NCBI GenBank assembly: GCA_944320235.1
Contig: CALUGQ010000027.1
Coordinates: 62,001 to 126,000, forward strand
Origin: an uncultured Prevotella sp.
Lineage (GTDB): Bacteria > Bacteroidota > Bacteroidia > Bacteroidales > Bacteroidaceae
Direction of reading: 5' to 3'
DNA length: 64,000 nt
Shown here one piece after another: positions 26,879 to 34,075 of this stretch. Numbering within the stretch: position 1 is the first letter of the stretch; each line of letters opens with the position of its first letter. The notes below the pieces were generated by a model that worked only from the letters and a program-made list of their open reading frames with translations, was not told where the DNA came from and ran no database searches. Made by a program: the position numbers and the translations under genes.

Positions 26879-27244
26879 TTAGTTGTTTTTTAGCGTTACG
26901 ACCTCTGTCATTTCATTATTTAAATAATATGTGTCATGGTACTCTTTCTCATTGACGTTGTATTTAACCCTAAGGATGATGAGTTTGCTTTTTGCATCGG
27001 GCTGTGAAAATTTTATGTCACCTTTGTACAATGCATTGTTGACAGATTTTCTAAGCTTGTTTATTATGGAATCGTTAAGATACCTTGTGGAGTCAATTTC
27101 CCCATATTCCGTGATGCTCAGTGTTGAGGCATCTTTAAGGTTCTCTTCCAAGAATTCTTTAACGACTGATTCTGCCTGGTGCTGTTGTCCGCATGAAGCG
27201 AACAACAGCCCAGCAGACATTATAAGTGCGTGCCTGGTTTTCAT
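26879..27244 (-). CDS. Small lipoprotein of unknown function
   Basis: 121 residues. Signal peptide with lipobox LLFASC near residue 18, so lipidated and anchored in the envelope. The mature part has a helical start (SVVKEFLEENLKDASTL) and a beta-rich end (KLIILRVKYNVNEKEYHDTYYLN). I do not recognise the family; the pattern suggests a small alpha/beta periplasmic domain. It starts three bases after the pepD stop, so the two are co-transcribed. Confidence 0.8.
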   Translation of the reverse strand: MKTRHALIMSAGLLFASCGQQHQAESVVKEFLEENLKDASTLSITEYGEIDSTRYLNDSIINKLRKSVNNALYKGDIKFSQPDAKSKLIILRVKYNVNEKEYHDTYYLNNEMTEVVTLKNN

Positions 27245-27247
27245 GTC

Positions 27248-28705
27248 TTACTTTGTGGGGATGGTGGATAGAATGTCAATCAGGTGGTTCCAAACCATTT
27301 CCACGGTAGGTATGAGCAGGCGCTCGTCTGGTGTGTGTACTCCTCGCAGGGTGGGGCCGAATGAAATCATGTCAAGGTTAGGGTATCTTTCTGAAAACAG
27401 CCCGCACTCAAGACCGGCATGAATGCCGCGGACAACAGGCTCTTTGCCGAAAAGCTTTTTGTAAGAGTCAACAGCGATTTTTGTCAACTTGCTTTCTGGC
27501 CTCATCTTCCATGCCGGGTAGCCGTCAGTTTGTTCCACATCGGCACCTGCCAATTCAAAAACAGCCTTGATGGTGTTGCATTGGTTTTCGAGGTTGCTCA
27601 TCACGTTGCTGCGCTGTGATGCCACAATCTTTATCGTTCCATTGGTAGTCTCGATGCTGGCTATGTTGCTTGATGTTTCCACCATTCCGTTTAACGTTTT
27701 GTCCTGGCAAATTGCAAAGACTCCGTTGTCAACGGCTTGGATGGCTCTGATAAAGTTTGTCGCTATGTTTTGGGGAATGACAGTTCTTGCGTCGGTGCTT
27801 TCCATGCCGAACTCCATGTCGGTGTCAGACACATGGAATTCTTCTTCCACTTCATGAGCGAATATGTTCCAGTCTGCGCGTATGTTTTCTTTGGCCTCAT
27901 TGGGTACAGCTATGACAAACTGGCCGTCACGGGGAATGGCGTTGTGCATCTTGCCTGAATTGAATTCGGCCAGGCGCACATCATATTTGTTCAATTCTTT
28001 ATATAAGAATCGCCCAAGTATCTTGATTGCGTTGGCACGCTTTTTCTCTATGTCATCGCCAGAGTGCCCGCCCTTGAGACCTTTAATCCAGCCTTTTATG
28101 AAAAAATAATCTGAAGGTGCGTTTTCAGGCTCATAATGGAATGTTGCCATGGTGGTCCTGCCGCCTGCGCATGATACGAAAATCTGCCCTTCGTCCTCGC
28201 TGTCAAGGTTTATTAGCATATCGCCTTCCATGAATCCTGCTTCCATTCCGCTTGCACCGGTGAGCTGGGTTTCTTCGTCGCGTGTGAATACGCACTCTAT
28301 GGGGCCATGCTGTATGTCATCAGCCTCGAGCAGGGCCAATGCTATTGCAACCCCGATGCCGTCGTCGGCACCAAGCGTGGTGCCGTCGGCTGTGAGCCAA
28401 TCGCCCTCTATGTGTGTCTGTATGGCATCATTGTCAAAGTCGAAGTCTTTGTCTACGAGCTTGTCGCACACCATGTCCATGTGGCTTTGTATGATTACCT
28501 TTAGCCTGTCTTCGTGTCCTGGTGTCGCGCCCTTTTTTATCAGCACGTTGCCGACTTTGTCAACCTTGGTTTCCAAGTTGTGGCTTGCCCCCCAGTTGCG
28601 CAGGTACTCAATCATTTTTTCTTCGCGTTTGGATGGGCGTGGTATCTCGCATATATTGGCGAACTGCTCGAAAACCCGGGCTGGCTTCATGTCTCTTTTG
28701 TCCAT
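27248..28705 (-). CDS. pepD: Aminoacyl-histidine dipeptidase (PepD, M20 family)
   Basis: 485 residues. Zinc dipeptidase that cleaves Xaa-His and other dipeptides in the cytoplasm. Metal-site blocks: IIQSHMDMVCDK (His, Asp), TTLGADDGIGVA (Asp), FTRDEETQLTGA (catalytic Glu pair), NLDSEDEG (Asp) and GIHAGLECGLFSE near the C-terminus (His). The dimerisation domain starts at about residue 205 (GWIKGLKGGHSGDDI). Full length. Peptide use fits an amino-acid-fermenting gut anaerobe. Confidence 0.95.
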   Translation of the reverse strand: MDKRDMKPARVFEQFANICEIPRPSKREEKMIEYLRNWGASHNLETKVDKVGNVLIKKGATPGHEDRLKVIIQSHMDMVCDKLVDKDFDFDNDAIQTHIEGDWLTADGTTLGADDGIGVAIALALLEADDIQHGPIECVFTRDEETQLTGASGMEAGFMEGDMLINLDSEDEGQIFVSCAGGRTTMATFHYEPENAPSDYFFIKGWIKGLKGGHSGDDIEKKRANAIKILGRFLYKELNKYDVRLAEFNSGKMHNAIPRDGQFVIAVPNEAKENIRADWNIFAHEVEEEFHVSDTDMEFGMESTDARTVIPQNIATNFIRAIQAVDNGVFAICQDKTLNGMVETSSNIASIETTNGTIKIVASQRSNVMSNLENQCNTIKAVFELAGADVEQTDGYPAWKMRPESKLTKIAVDSYKKLFGKEPVVRGIHAGLECGLFSERYPNLDMISFGPTLRGVHTPDERLLIPTVEMVWNHLIDILSTIPTK

Positions 28706-28754
28706 GCTTGTTCTTTTTTGAAGTATTGTTGCCTGTTAATTGATTTATTTGTAT

Positions 28755-28776
28755 TACCTTTGTACCCGCAAAGTTA
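28755..28776. promoter_or_regulatory. Face-to-face -7 elements between pepD and the OmpH-like gene
   Basis: Plus strand TACCTTTG at 28755-28762 and minus strand TAACTTTG at 28776-28769 lie six bases apart and form a near palindrome. The first points to the OmpH-like gene (leader ~150 bases), the second to pepD (leader ~60 bases). Neither has a TTG at 19-21 bases. Confidence 0.5.
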
Positions 28777-28918
28777 CAAATAATGATTGAATATTTGCCC
28801 TCTTGCACGTTAATATTTGCAATTGGCGTTTTTCTTTCATGTGTGCCGTCCTGTTAAAATGTGGTTGGCGTTGTGCTTTGTCAATAGCAAATAGTTGGAA
28901 CAGAAACATAGTTTAAAG

Positions 28919-29530
28919 ATGAAAAGAAACATTAGATTTTGCTTTCCGTTGGCAATGGCGGCATTGCTTCTGTCGTCGTGCAACAATTCCAGTCCAAAGA
29001 TGGACGACAAGCCTGTGCAAGGCTCTGCTACTGCTACCGACGGCATGAGAATTGCCTATGTTGAGGTTGATTCATTGATGTCTCAATACGAGTTCTGCAA
29101 AGAGTATATGGCTGTGTTGCAGAAGAAAAGCAACAACGCAAGGAACACTATAACTCAAAAGGGCAAGCAGTTGCAAGCCGCGGCTGCAAACTTCCAGCAG
29201 AAGTTGCAGAACAATGGCTTTACGAGTCGTGAACAGGCTGAAAGCGTGCAGGCTGCAATACAGCGCCAAGACCAGGACTTGCAGGAGCTGCAGAGCCGCC
29301 TTGGCGCCGAGCTTGATGCCGAGACGGCCAAATACAACAATGCCTTGCGCGACTCGTTGCAGAATTTCCTGAAGGATTACAACAAGACAAAGAAATATGA
29401 CTTGATCATTTCCAAGGCTGGTGATAACATATTGTTTGCTGACAAGAAGTTTGACATAACCAACGATGTTATAAACGGCTTGAACAAGAGATACAAGTCA
29501 ACATTGAAAGACGGGGCAAAGAAGAAGTGA
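28919..29530 (+). CDS. OmpH/Skp-like chaperone lipoprotein
   Basis: 203 residues. Signal peptide with lipobox LLLSSC, so lipid-anchored. After a short linker the protein starts the OmpH pattern with IAYVEVDSLMSQYEF, then a long coiled coil rich in Gln, Lys and Ala (residues ~60-155) and a C-terminal return strand (YDLIISKAGDNILFADKKFD). Skp proteins hold outer-membrane proteins in the periplasm; most are soluble, so the lipid anchor is a variation. ATG 28919 is chosen over a TTG at 28895. It ends 48 bases before a long terminator hairpin's 3' arm. Confidence 0.88.
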   Translation: MKRNIRFCFPLAMAALLLSSCNNSSPKMDDKPVQGSATATDGMRIAYVEVDSLMSQYEFCKEYMAVLQKKSNNARNTITQKGKQLQAAAANFQQKLQNNGFTSREQAESVQAAIQRQDQDLQELQSRLGAELDAETAKYNNALRDSLQNFLKDYNKTKKYDLIISKAGDNILFADKKFDITNDVINGLNKRYKSTLKDGAKKK

Positions 29531-29535
29531 CGGCC

Positions 29536-29600
29536 TCCATGCACGCAAAGGGCCGCCTTGGCATTAACATGATGTCGAGGCGGCCCTTTGCGTGCGTGGA
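29536..29600. terminator. Bidirectional terminator, 23-bp inverted repeat
   Basis: Arms 29536-29558 and 29578-29600 pair over 23 bp with one T-G. It separates the convergent OmpH-like and M6-protease genes. A perfect GGGCCGCC core lies in the stem; no U-tract. Confidence 0.8.
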
Positions 29601-29611
29601 CATCTCCTGCT

Positions 29612-31471
29612 TCAGAGCACAACCTTTTTGCGGTTGATGATGTAGATGCCTTTTTCCAGCGCCCCTGGGTCGGTTCCGGCGCAGCGCCCGTCTATGTAAT
29701 AAATCTTAGGCTTATATTTTCCTTGTGGCAGGCTCTTGATGCCTGTGGCGTCGTTTCCGCCCATGAACTTGAATGTGATAGTCCCCGTTTCCGGATGTTC
29801 TTTTATTTCGGTGATGGGTTTGTTGATGAAGTTGCCTGTATATACGGCGGCGGCAGGAGTACTGCTGTCAGTCAGTTCTGTTTTCAATGCAATTCCCGGG
29901 AAAGGGTCGCCGGCCAACTCATCGGTGTAAATGTCAGCCGTTATGTAAATTCCGCCATATTTGTCTGTAAGAGGTAGGTTTATAAGGCGTTCCTGCTCTG
30001 ACCCACTTTCTGTTATGGTAGTGTAGGCAAAGTATTCGGGCATGAACAAACCGTCGGCTGCGACAACCGACATCCTCGGGTGTCCTGGTGTGCTGTTCAC
30101 TTTGCATCCGCCGAGGCTGAATTGGTAGTCGTCGTAGTCAACGTGGAACACGAGCATGCCGTGGCCGAACAGGTATTCGTTCCATCCTTTGTTTTGTACA
30201 TTCTCCACTATGTAGTATTCCCGGCCAGTGTTGTCGTGGTCGTTAATGATGCGGTAGGCTTTCCCCCCTGCAGACAATGGGCTGAGAGTTACGTCCTGTG
30301 GTGTTGACAGGGTGTCTATTGCCAACCATCCGAAGCGTTCGCGTTCCCATGCGGTGTATTCAGTGGGGCGGTAGCCTTCCATGGTGTATTCTCCTGCATC
30401 CATCAGGTCCCAGTAGTCCAGGTTCTGGTTTATGCATCTTTCAGCCACGCTGCCCGGCGTGGGGTACATATCGGGCAGCCCCATGCAGTGTGAAAACTCA
30501 TGGCAGAACAGTCCGATGCCGTTTATGAGCAGTCCGTAGGCTTCCTGGTCTGCGGGCGTGCCGTTGAGTTCGTTGTTTACGCCATAGCGCAGCAGGCGCT
30601 TCCCGTCGACGGTGATGTCGGCAGCTATGGTGCCTGATTTCGGGTGAATGCAGTCGGTTGAATTGCCGGCGATGCTTTGTGAGTAGCCGGCATAAATTAT
30701 GTACACGAGGTCTACGTATCCGTCGTTGTTGCTGTCGTATTGAGAGAAGTCTGCCTCTGCGTCCACCGCGGTGCAAGCCTCGGCAAAAAGGTCGTCCATG
30801 TTTTCATAAGCCGAGTTGCCGCCTCCATAGTGCTTCAGCGGTTTGCTTAGTTTCACAGGGCCGTATACATCGAAATCGGGCGAGAACTTGCCGAAGCTCA
30901 TGTCGGTGAAGTAGCGTTTCACGCTGCCGTAGTTCATGCCCATTTCCGCGTCGTCGGCAGTTGTGAACAACTGTGTCGCATTCAGGTACTTGTGGAATGT
31001 TTCTTCCGGAGCGTCGACGGTGAATGGTGTGTCACTGAACTCAACGAGGATGACTGGCACGCGGGGAGAGCCTGTGTGAGGCAGCAATGTTGGGCTTTGG
31101 GCCATCGGCTCGCGGCGCAACCGCCCCTTCTGCGTGTTTTCGGGCAGTTTGCTGGCAAAAAGCCCGGTGTCCTGTGCCTCAATCGCTGCTGTTTCGGCTG
31201 CTGTGCGTTGTTGTGGGTCGTGTGCCAGTATGCCGGTGCTTGCCAGTGTTCCGTCGGTGCATACTTCCGCAATGTAGAATACGGTTCCGTCTTGGTAAAG
31301 CAGTACTCCGTCGGCAGTTGTTATGTAGCTGAAATCATGGTCGCCGAATCCTTTTATGTGCAGCGTCGTCCCATCGCTTTGCATTATGGCTCTCTTGCCC
31401 GGGTGCATTTTCACGGCCCAGGCGATGTTTGCGCATAAAGCAAGCAGCAGCAGTATAGCCTTTGCTCTCAT
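29612..31471 (-). CDS. Secreted M6-type metalloprotease with type IX-like C-terminal signal
   Basis: 619 residues. Signal peptide MRAKAILLLLALCANIAWA. The protease domain holds the zinc motif in CHEFSHCMGLPDMY (HExxHxxGxxD) and the segment VPVILVEFSDTPF typical of the M6 (immune inhibitor A) start. YDSNNDGYVDLVYIIYAG may bind Ca. The end (IYYIDGRCAG ... GIYIINRKKVVL) matches the beta-strand tail of Prevotella proteins sent out by the type IX system, though that system is not in the window. Start set at ATG 31471 because upstream codons lie in another gene. ATGA overlap with the EFR1 gene. Confidence 0.87.
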   Translation of the reverse strand: MRAKAILLLLALCANIAWAVKMHPGKRAIMQSDGTTLHIKGFGDHDFSYITTADGVLLYQDGTVFYIAEVCTDGTLASTGILAHDPQQRTAAETAAIEAQDTGLFASKLPENTQKGRLRREPMAQSPTLLPHTGSPRVPVILVEFSDTPFTVDAPEETFHKYLNATQLFTTADDAEMGMNYGSVKRYFTDMSFGKFSPDFDVYGPVKLSKPLKHYGGGNSAYENMDDLFAEACTAVDAEADFSQYDSNNDGYVDLVYIIYAGYSQSIAGNSTDCIHPKSGTIAADITVDGKRLLRYGVNNELNGTPADQEAYGLLINGIGLFCHEFSHCMGLPDMYPTPGSVAERCINQNLDYWDLMDAGEYTMEGYRPTEYTAWERERFGWLAIDTLSTPQDVTLSPLSAGGKAYRIINDHDNTGREYYIVENVQNKGWNEYLFGHGMLVFHVDYDDYQFSLGGCKVNSTPGHPRMSVVAADGLFMPEYFAYTTITESGSEQERLINLPLTDKYGGIYITADIYTDELAGDPFPGIALKTELTDSSTPAAAVYTGNFINKPITEIKEHPETGTITFKFMGGNDATGIKSLPQGKYKPKIYYIDGRCAGTDPGALEKGIYIINRKKVVL

Positions 31472-32265
31472 GTATGTGTTTCTTTGTTTTGTGCTTTCCC
31501 GAAAAAGTATTGCCCCTTGCTGGCTGTGCACCGGCCATACCTGATGGCGTGCTGGGGGCAGTGATGGTAGCAGGCCATGCAGCATGTGCACTTGCCTGTG
31601 TGGCTCCATTGTGGCGTATTGCCGGCAGACCACGCGATGTTGCCGGTAGGGCAGGCTGTTGCGCATTTGCCGCATTTGATGCAGGTGCCGGTGTCTACGC
31701 TGAAGGGTTTGTCGGTCACCATCCGGCGGTTGAATGCTGCGCCAATGACGTATGTCAGCAGGCGAGGCAGCGGGCCGGTGACAACTTTGTTCATTCCACG
31801 TTTCCGTTGTGTGATTGCAGCTATGGCTTCGTTTGCCTGCATGGTTGCATTTTGCAATTTTGCGTGTGCTGCCGCCGGTTTGTCTGTGTCCATGAACGGA
31901 AGGCATACATACGTGTTTGGCATGATGACCGAAAAGACGCTGTCGGTCTTCAAGCCTTTCTGCGCGAGGGTGCTGTCTAGCAGGTCCATGGCTTTGCCGG
32001 CATTGTCGCCACAGGTGCAAACTGCATAGCAATAGTGTCCGCCGCAGCTGTTGAGGCTCATGCCGCCGATGAATTTCCGCACTATGGCAGGAGGTTGCCA
32101 GCCATGTATGGGGAAGCAGAAGCCTATGCGCTCGCCTTCGGCAAGCGTGTAGCTTCTGCCGCCGTCTGGCTCGTTGGCTATTGGTATGAGCCTCTCGCCT
32201 GTGGCCTTGGCTATCGCTTCGGCGACCCAGCGGGTGTTGCCTGTGCCGGAAAAATAGAATACCAT
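31468..32265 (-). CDS. EFR1-type flavodoxin/ferredoxin protein
   Basis: 265 residues. The N-terminal flavodoxin-like domain starts at once with MVFYFSGTGNTRWVAEAI, the FMN phosphate loop, which fixes the start codon. The C-terminal part has two 4Fe-4S motifs: CIKCGKCATACP and CTCCMACYHHCP. Such proteins pass electrons in anaerobes; the partner is unknown. Its stop overlaps the protease start (ATGA), an odd pairing since one product is cytoplasmic and the other exported. The ATG is only four bases after the -7 element, so the mRNA is predicted to be leaderless. Confidence 0.9.
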   Translation of the reverse strand: MVFYFSGTGNTRWVAEAIAKATGERLIPIANEPDGGRSYTLAEGERIGFCFPIHGWQPPAIVRKFIGGMSLNSCGGHYCYAVCTCGDNAGKAMDLLDSTLAQKGLKTDSVFSVIMPNTYVCLPFMDTDKPAAAHAKLQNATMQANEAIAAITQRKRGMNKVVTGPLPRLLTYVIGAAFNRRMVTDKPFSVDTGTCIKCGKCATACPTGNIAWSAGNTPQWSHTGKCTCCMACYHHCPQHAIRYGRCTASKGQYFFGKAQNKETHT

Positions 32266-32269
32266 ACCG

Positions 32270-32299
32270 CAAAGGTAATGTAAAAATGTGAATGTACAA
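32270..32299 (-). promoter_or_regulatory. Promoter of the EFR1 gene
   Basis: Minus strand TTG (32299-32297), 19 bases, TACCTTTG (32277-32270): exact consensus. Transcription should start at about 32265, the first base of the ATG. Confidence 0.8.
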
Positions 32300-32424
32300 A
32301 AGGATTCGCTTAAACTTTTTGTACGGTGGCTGTTGTAAATTCGGTGTTGTTCGGTTAACATATTTATGTTAAAAGAGTGATGCCGGGCGATGCTGGACAA
32401 ATGTCTGAAGCACAGGGAATTGCG

Positions 32425-32534
32425 AGAGTGCCCGTTTCTGTTGCCGGAATGTGGCATTTTGTGTGCCAGAATGGCTTGTATCGGTGTTTGAAATGGTGCG
32501 TTTGGCCTGCCTGTACGGTTGTGATATTGAAGCC
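32425..32534 (+). repeat. Decayed 22-base periodic units
   Basis: Blocks starting at 32425, 32447, 32469, 32491 and 32513 can be laid out with a 22-base step; three share GAATG or AAATGG starts. Similarity is low and the AAAC/GGCC core is mostly lost, so membership in the family is tentative. Confidence 0.3.
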
Positions 32535-32843
32535 GGGTGCCGATGGCGTCCATTTTAGTTAAGCATATTAACGTAACATTGGCCTTATGGTCTATGTTAC
32601 GCCTGCGCCACAGCCAAGTGTTGCTTGGTGTGTCAGACAGGAAGTGCTGCCGCAGCCCTTGCCTGTATTCCCGCGCGTTGCGTTGTGGCATCGTGCGTAA
32701 TAAGGCTTGGCTTGTGGCGGGTGTTCGATATTTCGTAATCTTTATTTATATTAAAAATACAAAACCAAGCCTTACGTATGCTTTTTTTATTGTAATTTTG
32801 TGAACAGAATTACAACATTACTATATTTTAAATCTATATCATT

Positions 32844-32897
32844 ATGATAGACGTGTTCCTAAAAGGTGGCTTGGGTGGGAAACGACCTGTGCCATAG
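32844..32897 (+). CDS. Possible 17-codon leader peptide
   Basis: ATG at 32844, TAG at 32895; product MIDVFLKGGLGGKRPVP. It lies between the -7 element at 32793 and the RND operon. No Shine-Dalgarno is visible. The ORF overlaps GACCTG, which can pair with CAGGTC downstream (around 32907-32912). Leader ORFs can control efflux genes by ribosome stalling, but this may be a chance ORF. Confidence 0.2.
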   Translation: MIDVFLKGGLGGKRPVP

Positions 32898-32973
32898 GGA
32901 GAAGCAGGTCTGTGCAGGTGTGTGGCAATTAGGAAATGAAATAAACTTAACGAAAACAATAAAGCATACTTAG

Positions 32974-34059
32974 ATGAACAAAAAGTTAAAATGGGGGCTA
33001 GTCGCCTTTATCGTTTGTGCATTGGTCTGCTGGGGCATATATTCACAGATGCCCAAGCAAAATTCCGAGCTGTCGCAGGCAGACAAGGTGGAGTCGTCTG
33101 GTGAGAAAAGCAAGAAGAAAGTGCTTAACGTGAACGGTGTTAGGGTGAAAAAAGGTGTGTTGTCAGACGAAATCATGGTCACCGGCACATTGCTTCCTGA
33201 CGAAGAGGTAGACTTGTCGTTCGAAACATCCGGCCAGGTGGTTGAGATAATGTTCAAGGAAGGTGCCCATGTGAAGAAAGGCCAACTTTTGGCCCGGGTA
33301 AATGACAAGGTGCTTAAGGCTGAGTTGAGCAGGCTTACATCCCAGCTTAAGTTGGCCAACGACCGCGTTTACCGCCAGCGCACCCTCCTGCAGCACGATG
33401 CCGTGAGCCAGGAGGCCTATGAGCAGGTAAAGACCGAGCTTGCCACGCTGAAGGCACAGATAGACGCTGTGGAGGCGCAGATAGAGCAGACGGAGCTGCG
33501 CGCACCGTTTGACGGTGTGATAGGTTTGCGCCAAATAAGTGTCGGAGCTTATGCCTCCCCAACGACTGTTGTGACCAAGCTTACTCGCTACGTACCATTG
33601 AAGGTTGAGTTCGCCGTGCCTGAGCGCTACGCCAAAGATATCAAGCCGGGCGTTTCGCTGAATTTCTCTGTCGACGGATTCCTGCAGACTTTTCCGGCTA
33701 AGGTGTATGCCAAGGAGGCTGTGATCGACATAAACACGCATACCCTTACCGTAAGGGCCATTTACGACAACGCGAAAGGCTTGCTCTCGCCCGGACGCTA
33801 TGCCAGCGTAAACTTGAAGAGGCAGGAAATAAAGGATGCCATAGCCATTCCGGCTGAGGCAATCGTACCTGAAATGGGCAAGGACAAGGTGTACCTTTAC
33901 AAGTCGGGGAAAGCACAGCCTGTTGAGCTTAAGCTCGGTCTGCGCACGGAAGACAAGGTGCAGGTGCTGTCAGGATTGAGCGTTGGCGACACTTTGATAA
34001 CATCGGGTACGCTGCAGCTGCGTACTGACTTGCCGGTAACGCTTGATAGGGTTGATTAA
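32974..34059 (+). CDS. RND efflux periplasmic adaptor (membrane fusion protein)
   Basis: 361 residues. An N-terminal membrane segment (residues ~5-24) is followed by a charged linker and a HlyD/AcrA-type body: barrel-sandwich start VDLSFETSGQVVEIMFKEGA and HVKKGQLLARVND, coiled-coil hairpin (~105-165), return strand ELRAPFDGVIGLRQISVGAY, and beta-barrel and membrane-proximal domains to the C-terminus. It links the inner-membrane pump to the outer-membrane channel. First gene of a three-gene efflux operon; the pump starts 16 bases later. No lipobox is seen, so it is anchored by the N-terminal helix. Confidence 0.93.
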   Translation: MNKKLKWGLVAFIVCALVCWGIYSQMPKQNSELSQADKVESSGEKSKKKVLNVNGVRVKKGVLSDEIMVTGTLLPDEEVDLSFETSGQVVEIMFKEGAHVKKGQLLARVNDKVLKAELSRLTSQLKLANDRVYRQRTLLQHDAVSQEAYEQVKTELATLKAQIDAVEAQIEQTELRAPFDGVIGLRQISVGAYASPTTVVTKLTRYVPLKVEFAVPERYAKDIKPGVSLNFSVDGFLQTFPAKVYAKEAVIDINTHTLTVRAIYDNAKGLLSPGRYASVNLKRQEIKDAIAIPAEAIVPEMGKDKVYLYKSGKAQPVELKLGLRTEDKVQVLSGLSVGDTLITSGTLQLRTDLPVTLDRVD

Positions 34060-34075
34060 GTAGTCAGTAGCGATT

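Larger units (their letters stand above)
32266..32973. other. Long regulatory region before the RND operon
   Basis: 708 bases without a supported gene. Contents: EFR1 promoter; palindrome TTAACATA-TT-TATGTTAA (32355-32372); degenerate 22-base repeats (32425-32534); inverted repeat CGTAACAT/ATGTTACG (32572-32579, 32594-32601); inverted repeat TAAGGCTTGG/CCAAGCCTTA (32701-32710, 32765-32774); a -7 TAATTTTG at 32793-32800; and a 17-codon ORF at 32844-32897. The palindromes are candidate operators for efflux control. Confidence 0.5.

Noticed and set aside
29612-32299. 895-codon reading of the M6 protease
   Set aside because: The upstream part lies in the wrong frame over the EFR1 gene and lacks a signal peptide; ATG 31471 gives a proper one.
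32860-32930. Cobalamin-type riboswitch before the RND operon
   Set aside because: GGGAA-like and GTG-like fragments occur but the conserved core order and pairing are missing.
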